Origin: Bryopsis sp. KO-2023
Taxonomy: Eukaryota; Chlorophyta; Ulvophyceae; Bryopsidales; Bryopsidaceae
NCBI GenBank assembly: GCA_030272585.1
Contig: BSYQ01000010.1
Coordinates: 2,914,001 to 2,978,000, forward strand
DNA length: 64,000 bases
Direction: 5' to 3'
Under the pieces are notes generated by a model that was not told the origin of the DNA, did no database searches, and saw only the letters and a list, made by a program, of their open reading frames with translations. How positions within the stretch are numbered: position 1 is the stretch's first letter; every line of letters starts with the position of its first letter. The translations under genes were made by a program, and so were the position numbers. Of the stretch, positions 46,672 to 58,953 are shown piece by piece.

Positions 46672-49600
46672 TCATTTCGCCAGCACGATTACATTGTTGC
46701 ATTCCCATCCATACAAATCGAAGTGCGAGTTGAAAAAAGTGGCTGCGGTTTGAAAAGCTTTTTGCTCCAAAACCGCCCACGATTTTGACAGGGTCGAATC
46801 GCAGCCGACGATGTGGGAAGGAGGAGTTGCATCTGCATGTATACCACAACAAGTTGAGGTGGAAAGAATTTTGTTTCTATGGAACTGATGGCAGAGTTTT
46901 GGCTTATATCTTCTTGGTCCCAAAAAAGTGTATCTCACCAACACCCAGGCTGAAGACCTCGATATTTGTACAATTGTTCGAATATGTTGAAAGAATAAAC
47001 AAATAAATAACCACCTTCGCTGAGAATGTGGTGGGGCAATGACCTTACTCTGCGAAAAGTAGCCCTCCAGCCATGCTCGCGAATTGGAGCGAAAAACATC
47101 GCTTTCCGAAACACAGCTTTGCGGTGTGCATGGTGGCACCAGCTCTGGATGCTGCGTAGTCCCCAAATCCAGATTCATTTCTGCAACGGATCTTGCCCAG
47201 CCTGAAAGAAAGTGGCGAAAAAAAACAGAGAGAAAAAAAAAGCAGCAAAACAACTCAGTTATATGAAGCTTTTTGATCGAAAAAATTTTGAGACAAGAAA
47301 TTTGCCCTGAACGATAGGCAGATTCCTTTCGCAAAATCTGTTCGTGTTTGCAACAACTGAATGAAGAATTGAATGTTTAATCTACATTCTAAGCCAAACT
47401 TGCTCAACGACGGCTCCCCACAACGAGATGATTTAGCCAAAGCCCTTCAAGAGAAAAATCCTGCTCAAAAAAGTCCGTTCTGTAAAGAAATCCTCAACGG
47501 ATTTTGCCTTTTCTTTTTTTCTTTATGGTCATGCTAGATTCTCCTCGGCAGAACGGAATTCTTTCAAACTGTTTTGAAATGGTATTCTGTTGGGGTGCAC
47601 CTGGAGGGGAACAGTCCAGGAATCTCATCGGGACGTTTTTCTTGTGCAGATACGAATAGAGGGGCATCGAGTGGCAAGGTAACAAAAACAAAACGCTCTG
47701 CAGCTCTCCATCAGGCAGTCCTCCCAAATAATCCACTGCAGAAATCGTCCCCCTGATTTAATTCTCGATCAGTTTTATTCCAAGCTGAGCAAAAAGAGAA
47801 TTGCAAAGAAAATAAAAATGCAGGCATATCCGTTTCAAAAATAAAACAAAAGTTTTTTTCTGCTCTTTTCTGGGGCTTTGCCAATTCATGATTTCACATT
47901 TTAGTGCTTTCATTATTTCAATTAAAAACACCCCTCAAAAACACGTAAAATGTGATATGTGAAATCTCAAGCACCCTACCTCTGATGGAAAACGGAGAAA
48001 AATACCATGAAAGGAATTTGGAGCCCAATCACAACGAACACCGCTGCTTTCCACACCGCAGATTTTGGCGTCTTCTCTTTGGAAATCCTTGAAACCCCGC
48101 TGGCAAAATCGTCATCTTTTTTCCCTCCCTTTTTGCTGGCTGGCTGCAGTTTCTGCAATGCATACCCACAGAAGGGCATGCACAGAAGCACAGCAGGATA
48201 AACGTATCTGCCAGACAGGAAAAAAAAAATTTGTTTTCAAAAAGCTGTGGTAGCTTCCCTTCCCCCCTCTACCGCCCCCCCCCCCCTCAAAAAAAAAGAA
48301 AATAATAATTAAAAAAAAAATCCAGGGACTTGCATAGGGTTGTTCAACCCTGATCAATTTTCTCTAACCACAAAAAAAAAATGTATATAAATTGTACTAA
48401 AATATTATTAATTAAAAGCACCACCAGCAGCTGTAACATGGATGGGCAGTTAGATCCAGTGGAGAAGATGATGTATCGATGGTTAGATGACAAGTAGTTG
48501 GTACCATGTTTTGTGATTGCCAAGGCAAAGAGGTTAGGAGGTTATGTGGGAAGGTACTGGCCATTAACAGTTAGGCCATGAGTTGGATAAAAAGGGAACC
48601 AAAACAGTAAACGACGTTTTTTCTCTGTAATCAGTCTTTCATCCATCCTTTTTTGTGACGAGCTGACTTCGAATCCAACAGCAGCACATCTGCTGACAGC
48701 CCAAGTAGAAGTGTTCCGACAATTTCTGGGCATACCTGAATTCCTTGTGGCCAATAAAACTGTGACATAACAGATACCACATCGCCCATCCAGCGATTTC
48801 CCTTTTTCCAGAAGCCCACCAAACTGCAAAGGGAAAAATGAATATCAATGGGCCCAGCATCGCAGGCAACCCCTGCGCATGTTGTTTGCACACCCATTAT
48901 TCACAAGCAGTGTGTGTTTTTAAGAGTATAAATCCCTTTCATAGGGGAAATTTCTGTGCAGTCTCATCATGGATCCAATGACTAATCCCTTCAATGGCAA
49001 ATTAAAAAAATAAAAAGCTTAACGAAAAATTAAAAAGTGATTATCTGCAACGGAAAAAAAAAAAAGGAAAAAAAAAGTTAAAATAGAATGGAGTGAAGCA
49101 AAAGGGAGCATAATTGCACCTGGGTGAAGTACCAATGCCAAGGATGGCTTCCGTACAACACTGCCACTCCATCGACTTGATTGATTTTGAAAAACTGCCA
49201 AGGAGGGAAAACAAACCTACGGGAAAAAACAACAACAAAAAAAAACACAACTTCACCCCGTGAAAATTGAAGGCTGATTTTATGGAGGTGGCATAATTTC
49301 GCACAAAAAGCGAAAGTTGAAAAAAAAAGGTGAAAGGTGAAAAAAAGAAAAACCGACAGAAGAAACTGACCTCTCATAGAACCATCGGTCGGCTGCAAGC
49401 GAAGCTCCCACCACCACCACAGCCAGCGAAATCACTTCAATCACAAACTGCAGCCGTTTTCTCGAACGAAAAATCTCCAGCAAACCTGCTCAAATAAGCA
49501 ACCAAAACAATCAGCCAAAGGGAAAAAGACAACCCCCCCCCCCCCCAAAAAAGAAGAGGTTAGAAACAAAGAAATAACAATGGTAATAAATAAAATATGG

Positions 49601-50872
49601 CAGTTTGTCAAATCAGCTGCAATGTCCTAACCACACAGCGACTACAATATCATAATTACGGCTTTTTTTTCTGCTTTTTTTTTCCTTTCACCTATGGGTA
49701 TCCAGAGCATTGCACTCGTTGGCCTCATCACCACACAGCATCCCGCCACAAAGATCGCTAAGGGCCTGCCCCAGTCTGACCGAGGAGCATTGGAGGTCCC
49801 ATCATATTTGCTGGTCAGACTGGGCCAATGGTAAAATGCCACAATCGTCAGGCACGCTTCCATGCTGTTCGAGAATGTCCTCACAGAACAATAGAAATTG
49901 AACCAACACGCCAGTTGGCATAAAAGGGCAAACCTGAAAAAAGCAAAAAAAAAAACAACAAAAAGTGAAGTTTGTGGAGTGTTGAAAACAAAACTGCCCC
50001 CAAAAAATGATATTTTTTCCTTGCTTCTTTTTTCTTTTTTCCTTTATAAATGCCTTGGTTAGTGGGGGGGATTTTTGGGCGACCAACAGATAAATTGGGG
50101 CTAACTTTTCAGCAGGGCCCCCCCCCCCCCCCGAAAAATCAAATATCTGCAAGGAAAGTTTAACTGGCATCTTGTTTCATCTATCCTCATGTGCCTGTCT
50201 GACATGGGGGCCTCACACCAACGCAACAATTCACCATGTACCTTGCCGTTTCTTTCCCAAAAATCTTCTTCGATACCCCATGCACATGCACGTCGCTTAA
50301 AGCAGCAAATATAGATTGAAGCAAGCGAGGGGCGAACGCCACAGCCCATGGTGCATCCAGCGAAAAGATTTTCAGAGGCCAATATGCCAAAGAGAGCATC
50401 ATCGGGTACAGAATGCTTCTCAATCCTGCCGCCCATTCCCATGTGAGGTGCCCATACCTACATCCGCATGACTCCACTTTAAAATCATATTCTTGTTTGG
50501 AATCTGTTATTTCAGAGGTAATGTGGGATCCACTTCCGAACAAGCACTGTACTCCATATTGTCCGAAGATCTCACACATTTTTAAGTTATTTTCATCCAT
50601 TTTTTTCAGCAGATGTGGTGTAAATGCATGCTTTCCAGAAGATGTCAGAACATCTATTAGGTAACAGATTTATTGTCTATTTTTAATCGATTTGATCCCG
50701 AGATGCACAAAACAAAGGGTTTCTGCTGATGTAAAGACGGCTGGACCTACCCAAATGCGATCTTATGCGCCACCTCGGATCCTTGCCAGAACTCATCGGG
50801 GTCGAAATACGTTCGGACCACCAAAGCGTTGAATACTCGAAACGCAAGACACCACCAAAACAGTTTCCACAT
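46672..50872 (-). CDS. PIGB: GPI mannosyltransferase 3 (PIG-B), 10 exons, 540 aa
   Basis: ER multi-pass mannosyltransferase (GT22 family) adding the third mannose to the GPI anchor core. Exons: 50751-50872, 50242-50457, 49692-49933, 49371-49485, 49120-49216, 48736-48872, 47980-48207, 47601-47752, 47049-47201 and 46672-46832; all phases agree and total 541 codons (human 554 aa). Family landmarks are RTYFDPDEFWQGSEVAHK (luminal catalytic acids), YGHLTWEWAAGLRS, YCSVRTFSNSMEACLTIVAF, LYGSHPWHWYFTQ, HSFIGHKEFRYVYPAVLLC (the HKEFR motif spans a junction), LPCHSMPLYSYLH and VPMRFLDCSPPG. The start is the ATG giving MWKLFWWCLAFRVFNALVV; further upstream the head-to-head exonuclease gene begins. The short final exon ends NNVIVLAK. 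Confidence 0.95.
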
Positions 50873-51048
50873 TCTGACCGCCCAGTTCGAGGTTGCACCC
50901 CATCCATGCACAATAGGATGAGAATATCGAATCCAACAGGTCTGGGGTGGGACTCGAAGCTCACCAAAGGATGCAGACTGGAGAATCGAGCGCAGTCAGA
51001 CGGACATGCAAGCGTGGCGTCTTCGCGCTTTTTTGATCTTGGCGATAT
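50873..51048. promoter_or_regulatory. Shared bidirectional promoter region
   Basis: Only 176 bp separate the start codons of PIGB (leftward) and the exonuclease-like gene (rightward), so both transcription starts and 5' leaders must fit here or overlap. No TATA box is evident. Confidence 0.6.
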
Positions 51049-52957
51049 TTGGGGCCTACCCGTTCCTTCGGCATGCTGTTTTTGCGCCGAGTTTCAATTT
51101 TTCGCAGTGTTGGGACCATTCCTTGTGCGGCGTTTACAAAGAGCCCTGCCAGTGAAAGCAACTCGAGTTTCATTCCCTGCAAGCAAAGATATGAGGCTGG
51201 AAATGGAAGGATAAGCGGCGGAGGGCAACCGCCGCCTCCGACGCCAGTGTTCAGAACCAAGTGTCCAGTGAGCGACCTCGTGACGTTTCCCTGGTTGAAT
51301 GGGACGTCTCGAGATCCCTTGAAAGCTTCTTTACTAAAACACCACGCCAGGCTCTTTTCGGACTCCGCGACCGACGGCACCGGTGAGGAAAGGCTCGCAG
51401 GATCTGTTATATAGTCGTCATTATTGACGTCTTTGACGTCTGTGTTGGGGAAACGTGTTTTGGCCTCATCTAGCACTCTGGATTCTTAAGGAGTGATTCT
51501 CAGGCCTATCCAGCTGCCCAAACAGGCTGGGAGGTGTGCAGGATTTTCAATTAACAATTTTTTTTGTCAGAAGGTGTGAGGGATGGGGCGGACGGTGGTG
51601 GCAGACGGAGACCCTCTCTGTTTTCCTATGATGGGTACGTGGATTATTATGACAATGCTGATGCAGTGATTGAGTGGTGCCATTCTATAAAGGTGCGAAA
51701 ACTGGCATTGATTGTAAACGGAGGGCTTTGATGATTTTCGTATTTTTGGATGCATGCATGCATGCTGCTTTCTTGTGTGGGGATGATTTTTTTTCCCCGA
51801 CATCCCATTCATTCACCAATTTTTTTTTCTCTATAGTAGGCTGTTTTTTTCCATTTGAGTTCAATTTCTGACGTCTTTTTGTTCTTTTTTTTTCCCCTCA
51901 AGGATAAAGTTGAGAGAGTGATTATTGAGTTTCTTTTTATTTTCCTTTTGGCTTGCCATTGAAATGTCAAAGGATGTGTGGGCCTTTGGGTTCGACGCTG
52001 AATGGGACAAAGAAGACGTGCATTCCGAAAACCTATCCCCCTTGGCTTTGCTGCAATTTGTGTACCTCCTCAAAGGCGAAATCAAGGTCGCCCTCATCCA
52101 TTTGTCGAAAATCAAAAGGATGGCACGGCCTAAGACGAAGGAAGCAATCGCAGGGATCCCCCTCGCTTTGAAACAATTCTTGGAGGTGCTTTCGAGATTT
52201 CCTCGCAAAAGAAACCTCTCTCTTTCTCTAAATCGCTTCGAGCATCTCATTGATTGGGTTGCGACCCTCCTTTTTTCGATATGTTGTTTTAACGAGTCAG
52301 TTTTGCAAAAACCTCAAAATCTGATGTCAGATGTTGTAATGATGGAAAAAATCGATACTTTGTTACTCTGGTCGGTGAACTGAATGAAAAAGAATCCTGA
52401 CCCTCTCCACTGATCCAAATTCCTGCAAAGAATGAAAAGACGAAACACTGGCTGATCGATTTTCTTATGTTCTGCACAAAGGGCAAGGGGATTGGTGATA
52501 AAACCTTGTGTAAAGCCTTGTGTAAAACTCGTTCTGATTTGATTGTGTTTTTTTTTTCCACCTTCGTTGGAGAAAGGATCGAGGAAAGCACAAAGCTGGG
52601 TGTAATCTATGGCCGGACGTGGAGAAATTCCAAACATATCATGCGATCAAATTTCGAGGTTTGGTGGATATAGACCCTGGCCCCAATCACAGAGGTATCA
52701 AGAAATTGATGGCGATGATTTTCCGAGTGAAGCTCCACAGGAACGCAGCGATTTCGATCGGAGAATGGAGCAAAGATTTGACGCAAGAGCAACTCCATTT
52801 TGCGTCGATGAATGCCTATGCTGGTTTCCTGGTGTTCAGAACGTTCAGGAAAATCGAGGAAGTTCGTTTCTGGCAGGAGCTGGGGCTGAATCCTGATCCG
52901 ATAGTCGCTGCCATGCTCAGCGATGATTCTCGGATTCACCAAATCAGAGGCTGGTGA
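51049..52957 (+). CDS. Organelle-targeted 3'-5' exonuclease-like protein (4 exons, 349 aa)
   Basis: Exons 51049-51382, 51571-51692, 51973-52185 and 52577-52957 join in phase (334+122+213+381 = 1,050 nt). The first 40 residues (MGPTRSFGMLFLRRVSIFRS...) look like a mitochondrial or plastid presequence. The fold is RNase D/WRN-exo-like (EXD2 type): motif I VWAFGFDAEWD keeps the D-x-E pair; motif II AGCNLWPDVEK...GLVDID keeps the Asp; then HRGIKKLMAMIF and GEWSKDLTQEQL. Motif III, normally YAA-x-DA, reads HFASMNAY: the metal-binding Asp is Asn and the Tyr is Phe. It may be a non-catalytic nucleic-acid-binding relative. Head-to-head with PIGB. Confidence 0.85.
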
Positions 52958-53473
52958 TGTAGCAAAAATAAACAAAGAAAAAAAAATGACAGTGAAATGG
53001 TTGGAATCGGATGAATGAGCTGTTGCTCATTGGGGGGTTGTGAAACGGTGTCAAATTTTTCTTTGCCAGGGGAAAATTGCCGTCGTGTGGTAGTGAACGT
53101 TTTGAGACATGCTGTCTGGTAGAACCTAGAAGTGCAATCGGGGTCAAAAAAGCAAATTTAATGTAATTTTCACCAATGTCGAGCAGAAAACGAAACAGAA
53201 AAATGAAACCTTTTCCTCAGGTTTGTCGAACGGTGAATTCTTCTTGTTACATATTGATAACGGTGCCTTCCCTGTCGAATCGTCGACCCCATCCTATCTT
53301 TTTATAATACCCGATGTAAAAAAGCAAAAACTACCAAGCCCAACCTCCAACTCTCGTCTACCCGCTAATCGATTCAACTGCATTCCTTGACCATAAGAAG
53401 AGAAGAAAAAAAAATCCACGAGGGAAAAAGAAAACAACGATAATTTTTCAACATAAATTCACTGAAGATTTTT

Positions 53474-55893
53474 CTATCGACCCACCCTGCCAAGGCGAGA
53501 ATCCGTTTTTGGATTGGCGGTATACTCCTGCACAGCCATTATTATTATTATTATTCATTATTTAATGTAAATTTATCAAGCCATCGACCCCCCAGATTCA
53601 TGCGATCTGCTGGGTATAGTTGCCAATTGAAATTTGCTTCTTTCTTCCTCACTATAAACCATTCATAAATTTTCCAATAACAAATGTATCGTTTTCTTGT
53701 TTGTTTGTTTTTTTTGTTTTTTTTGTTTTTTTTTGCAACGATGGCCCCAAGAAAAAAAATAAAAGATTCTCAAAAAGGTTGATAGCATCCATTTTTATCA
53801 ATTTTATCAATTTTTGAGAAGTTACCTGGGCTTTGACGATCGTTCTATCGATCAACGACTGCAATTGTCGAACATCTTTGACGAAAAGCATTCTCAGCAA
53901 AGTGGCGGCTTTGTCTACAGCTTTATCTAGAACAGACGAGGAAATTTTTTTTTTTTCAATTTTTCAAGAATCAGCCATATATTTTCTGTTTAATATTGTT
54001 TTTCAACAATGAATAATAAGCAAAGAAGATTCTTTCTCTGTTTTTAATTGTTAGAAGTATGCACAGTGTAATTTTAGGTCGCACTAACCCCCAGTGGTGA
54101 ACCCCAGTGGGAAATCCTCGATTTTGAAGCCGCCTTTCTTGGAGTAAGCCAAAGCTGGAAGGATTTCACTGGTCAAGCATGCTCGAATAGCCTGAAGCCA
54201 AAAAAAAAAAATAGAAAAATAAAAACAGCCAAAAGTCTTTAAAACATCGGTCGATAATCGATATTGGAAAATTTCGATTCGTTCGCTTGTTGAGCAGCTG
54301 GGTTCGAGACGCAAAAAGAAACAGAAAAAACTGGAAAGGAGATGGAATGAAAGGAACACTCACATTGGCCTTGTCTACCATTGATTCTGATGCAATTTTC
54401 AACTTCAGAGCTTTGCATATCTTTGTCAGCAGCTCTGGCACATCATCGCTGCCCACTATGTGGAGGAGGGGGGTGGGGTTGCACACAAAAAAACAGAAAG
54501 TCAGAATTCAAACGATATCGCAAGGACCTACTTAATGACGCCATTAAAAAAAATCGGAGAGAGAGAGTTGGAAGCGTCGAGTGCGGGCCTCTTTTGGGAC
54601 AGACTTGGACATTCAAAATAATAAAAAAAAGTAAATGAATTGTGCATCTTCCAGACGTCAAATGCACTCACCATCTTTAAACGGCTCCGGTGGCTTTTCC
54701 TTTCCATGACTCACTGCAAGATCTCTTGCAAATGAGTTCAGGACTTTTCCTGAAAAAAAAATACACAAAAAAATACACAGGCCATGACCATCAGTTTCAC
54801 AAATGAAATGAAAGGGGGGGGGGGGGGAGAAAAATCGTTATGGGTTTGTTCAAAAAACTTGGAGAAAGCCAGTACAGAAAACTCGCAAAGGCAATCTTCA
54901 CCATGCAAAATGTGAGCAGCTCTGAAGCCCGTAAATTTATCCAAAATGAAGCTCCAATGAAATTCGGGTGGTCGCCAGGCTCCCTTCTGCATGGTTTTAC
55001 ATTGCGGGCAAAATTTACGTTCATGTACATCTGTATGTTTTTTTCTTCCTTTTTTTTGGGGGGGGGGGGGAGGGGATGCACTAAATGATAACAAGTGCAA
55101 TCATGTCAACTTACCAGAATCTTGGTAGTCGAATCGAGTGGATGCTTGAAGCATCCAGCCAACCATGGAATCAGGATTCTTTGGATCGAACTTCATCGGG
55201 CAATCCATCAATGTAAGATACTGTTGAAGGAAAAATATTTTTTAATATAATAAAGTAAAACAAAATGACCAGAGCAAAAAAGAAGAAAAGAGTAGAAAAT
55301 CACCATAAAATCAGTGACATGTGACAAACACAAACAGAATGAATGCTGATCAAGAAATCAGTTGCAAAGCTGAATGCTCCTCCAGGAATAATTTAAAGGG
55401 AAAAAGAAGGTTCCGAAATAAAAAAGACTGCTTGATAAATTTGAAGGGGGGGGGCAATGAAGGCCTAGCACCTGCCTTTCTGAAGTGGTCATCCCATGCA
55501 GGGTGGTTCAATGATTGCAAAGGCTTTCGCTGTTCCAGTTTGTAAAACCTGATCTGCGTGTGCAGTTTTTTTCAACAGGAAAATTAAGCAAGTCAGAGCA
55601 CAGCCAAATTGGATGGAAAGGGATCGACTTCTTTGGTTTCCTATTTGCCCTTAGGAATTTAAAAAACAAGAAATATTATTGATTCGGGAGTTCTAGTTTT
55701 GCTGAAATTAAAAACAACGATTGCTACATGCCAACAGATTTATTTTTATGCTCTGCTGAGAAACGATGGAAATTTCCACCTTCATATTTTCCAACCAAAC
55801 CATCAGTTTCCTGAATTCGGTTGGCTTGCTCGAATCGAAAGATTCGATCCCGGGATACTCAAGCGCCGCCAGCATCATTTTATTCACGGCCAT
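53474..55893 (-). CDS. RTRAF: RTRAF / CGI-99 (C14orf166, hCLE) homologue, 8 exons, 241 aa
   Basis: RNA transcription, translation and transport factor; in animals a subunit of the RTCB tRNA-splicing ligase complex with DDX1 and FAM98. Exons: 55780-55893, 55476-55553, 55115-55220, 54672-54749, 54364-54455, 54089-54191, 53826-53926 and 53474-53527, all phase-consistent (726 nt; human 244 aa). Landmarks are MMLAALEYPGIESF, KPTEFRKLMVWLENMK, HFRKYLTLMDCP, MVGWMLQASTRFDY, AATLLRMLFVKDVRQLQSL and the near-invariant end NPKTDSRLGRVGR. Between exons 2 and 3 the family alignment (HFRK/YLTLMD) requires a GC donor (AAAG/GCAGGT). Identity is secure. Confidence 0.94.
53537..53558. repeat. (ATT)n trinucleotide repeat
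   Basis: About seven ATT units within the last RTRAF intron. Confidence 0.8.
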
Positions 55894-56706
55894 GGTTCCG
55901 TTTTCTTTTTCACTCGCGATCGGAAAATTGCGCTGTCGCCAGTTGAGGGTGTCTGGAAATCGATTGGTAAAAGTACTGCGCTCAAATGAATCGATGCAGA
56001 AGCCCATTAGGAGAAGACACCCTGCATGTCAGACATGGACAGATTTTTCTAAATTCTTCAGATTTTTTTAGCCGTCAACTGTCAGCTCCTCTGATGGGAT
56101 TCTTCGTGTGTGGTGTTGAGTGCAGCAAGCATGCAAAGGGCAAAACTGGAAAAAAAAACTTAGGTGGGAGCCTGGTTTTGCCAGAAATCAGCGTGAGTAA
56201 TGGTTGGGGCATTATCCATAGTGGTTCTTGTGCACACAACTTTCCATATCTGGTAGGTGGAACTCAGCAACGAATTGGGGGAGAGGGGCTTTGAATGCTG
56301 TGAATGTTGTATGATGTACAAAGCATACAGCAGAGTGCCTTCCTGGATTCCTTTTCTTTTTTGCCCCAGTTTGGAATTTAAAAAGGGGGATGTTTGTTGA
56401 GGATTTGTCAAAATTGCTCTCTAGCAGGAATGTTTGCATCCATGCATGCAGCAGGGGGATATTCCTGACCATATTTCTATAAATATTTTTCCGTCCCCTT
56501 CACTACTTATGGAGGATTCAGTTTGATTTCATGTTGGCATTGAAAAACAGCAACTGGCGGCTCGTAGGAACGGTCCTGATCCGATCCCATCCTTCAATTG
56601 GAAAGCGTGCCGTTGATAGCAACGTCCCCTCCCCGGGAAAACTCGAATTCACACAAAAAGATCAACCCATCCCAACAATGACATATACAACGTGCAATAG
56701 TTTCCG
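55894..56706. other. Intergenic between RTRAF and the coiled-coil gene
   Basis: Contains the 5' region of RTRAF (T-rich) and the 3' region of the next minus-strand gene. No supported coding sequence was found. Confidence 0.45.
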
Positions 56707-58741
56707 TTAAGGCTCGTTCTTTGCTTTCATCGCGTTGAGGGCATCCAGTAGCTTTGACACATCACTAACTACTCCCGTCCCTCCTTTAGTGGCCATGCTT
56801 GGAGGCGAAGGAAGGGTTATATCTGCTTCGTCTTCCTGAATGGGCTGGACTGCACCAACATCTTCGGAACATGCCGCTGTTGGGGTATCTTCGGGTGGGG
56901 GTTGTATGATATTTCGCCGGAGGAACTCCCACCTAGGCTTCGCTCTGCCACAGTATATTTCGCTTTCATATCCATTGGGAGGGTCCAGGATGAACTTTCA
57001 AAACTCAGCCAAAAGCGGCTGGGGATGGGTGATTTTCAAGGACAAGGGGAAACAACTACTCAGAAACGGTCTTCGTATTTGGTGTTTCTTGGAAGGTTAA
57101 GGTTGCGACTCATAGCTTTGCGACAAAGAAAACCACAACTTTAATCACTTGGTTCAATAAATTGTGGCGTTTTCGTGGAGGGATAAAAGAGGTCGTGCCT
57201 GGCATACCTTGATTCAGCCGCGATGCTGGCAGTCTCTAGGTTAGAGGCTCGACGAGCGATGTCCAAGTCGTTGCGCTCTTGAACTTTCTCGTGGTAGGCG
57301 CTTTGGACTTTGTCTACCTCTTCGTTGTACTGTTTCTTGAGACCCTCCACCTAGCACCAAGCAATCCCGTTATCTACCAATCGCAATCACATTCCAACAT
57401 GCAATTCTTCCCTTGGTGGAAAAGAAAAAGCCCTCTCTGAAGACCAACAAACCTGATTTTTCAGTTTCTCGACATTGTCGTGCACTCTTCCAAACACGTC
57501 ATTCACTGTGGACTCTATAACCTGTTTGCAGTTGTCTTGGGAACCATCCAGCTCCTCCTTGATGTGCTTTTTCAGGGATTCAATTTTCGCATTGGCCTCG
57601 ACCAGTTCCGATCGAACTGAGAATAACGCAGATTTCAATGGGAAAGAGACCTGATGCTCGCAGTGTTCGATGTACACGTGCAGTGCCTAGCAGAAAACAG
57701 CAACATTTGCTTTGGGGGAAAGAACCGTTTTTCCAATGAATTTATTTGTGTTTTGCTGGCTGGGCCGATAGTTACCTCCTGAACGTCGCCGATGGAAGCG
57801 ATGCAGTCCTGTCTGTGAGTATCAGGCTTCAGCAACGTATTGACGATTTCTTTGTCGATTGGGATTTCTTGCGCGATAGCCCTGATAATTGAACGGATAA
57901 TATCTTCGAGCCGCTCCGTTTCTCTCTTGTACTTCGCGCGATCTTCCAGGAGTCTCACACTTTCGACTGTCGAAACATCGAGCTGTGGAATGAAAAACAG
58001 ACAAGGGTCTAAGAGATGCTTTGGTTTGGTTTCAACACAAACTAGACATCTCCTTTTTTTATGTGGTTTTAATTTTGGAACAACAAGGCTCCGGTGGGAA
58101 TTATACAGAGCTGTCTATCCGATTTCTTTTAATTCCACCGAAGACTTGAAGGTTGCATGAACGTTTGAGCATGCCTGTTCTTGCTACCACAATTATCCAA
58201 ACAAACAAATCTCTTTACAGAAAACGGACTGAAATGCAAACAAAAGAGAACAAAAGAGATCAGGAGACGAGAGGTTAAATTGTCAACGGAATATTGTAAC
58301 CACTGAAATACTGTTTTCACAAACCTTCATTTCAAGCGACGAGGCTTTCGCCTCAGCAGCACACAGGGCAACTTTGGAAGATCTGGCTGCTTCATGTGTT
58401 AACTCGACCTCTCTTCTTAACCTTCCCACCTCCTCCGTCAAGTCGTGCTTTTGTTTCTCCAGTTCTAAAGTCCACCGCGCTTGTTCGCAATGATCCAGAC
58501 CCATTCCTACTGCATGGCATTTATATACCCTAAAATCGTCTTCCCCGTCTTCGTTTTCTCCTTCACCCATTTGGTTCGACCTCTCTTTGAAGCCCTGGCG
58601 GCGGTCGTCGTTTTTCAGTCCCGCCAGAATCTCTGCGGTTCGAGATTCTTCATGTCGGGCTGCAGCGATAAATTGACTCATTTCGTGCAAGGACTCCGAA
58701 AAAGAATTTGCTATGCTTGGGGGTGGCGAGGCCGTCCCCAT
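56707..58741 (-). CDS. Coiled-coil protein, unknown function (5 exons, about 410 aa)
   Basis: Exons 58325-58741, 57776-57982, 57453-57686, 57208-57350 and about 56707-56934. The first junctions are phase 0, the last phase 2. The ATG gives MGTASPPPSIANSFSESLHE. Long charged helices with leucine heptads follow: ARWTLELEKQKHDLTEEVGR, RAKYKRETERLEDIIRSIIR, SELVEANAKIESLKKHIKEE and GLKKQYNEEVDKVQSAYHEK. The tail is Pro/acid-rich and ends LLDALNAMKAKNEP. The last exon's acceptor is ambiguous (CCTAG/G or GGCAG/A, both in phase). It is probably an elongated scaffold or cytoskeletal protein; no family is recognised and there is no signal peptide. Confidence 0.75.
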
Positions 58742-58953
58742 CCTCTTCGTGAATAAAAGGGCGTTTTGCTAGGTTTCGATTAGCTACTGGTAAAAAGAGG
58801 ATCGGTCAATGGGCGGCAAAGCAAAATGATTGGCTTGGAGGCACGCGACAGAAATGAAAGAAAGCCTGATAACGTTTTCCTCTAGGAAAAACGAAATTAG
58901 ATTGTGATATTGTGGGCAGGGTGGTTCATGTTATCTGGAATGTCAAGATGGCC

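Noticed and set aside
50961-51476. 172-codon minus-strand frame upstream of PIGB that might be its N-terminus
   Set aside because: It is antisense to the phase-perfect first exon of the exonuclease-like gene, starts with GTG, and PIGB already has normal length from 50872.
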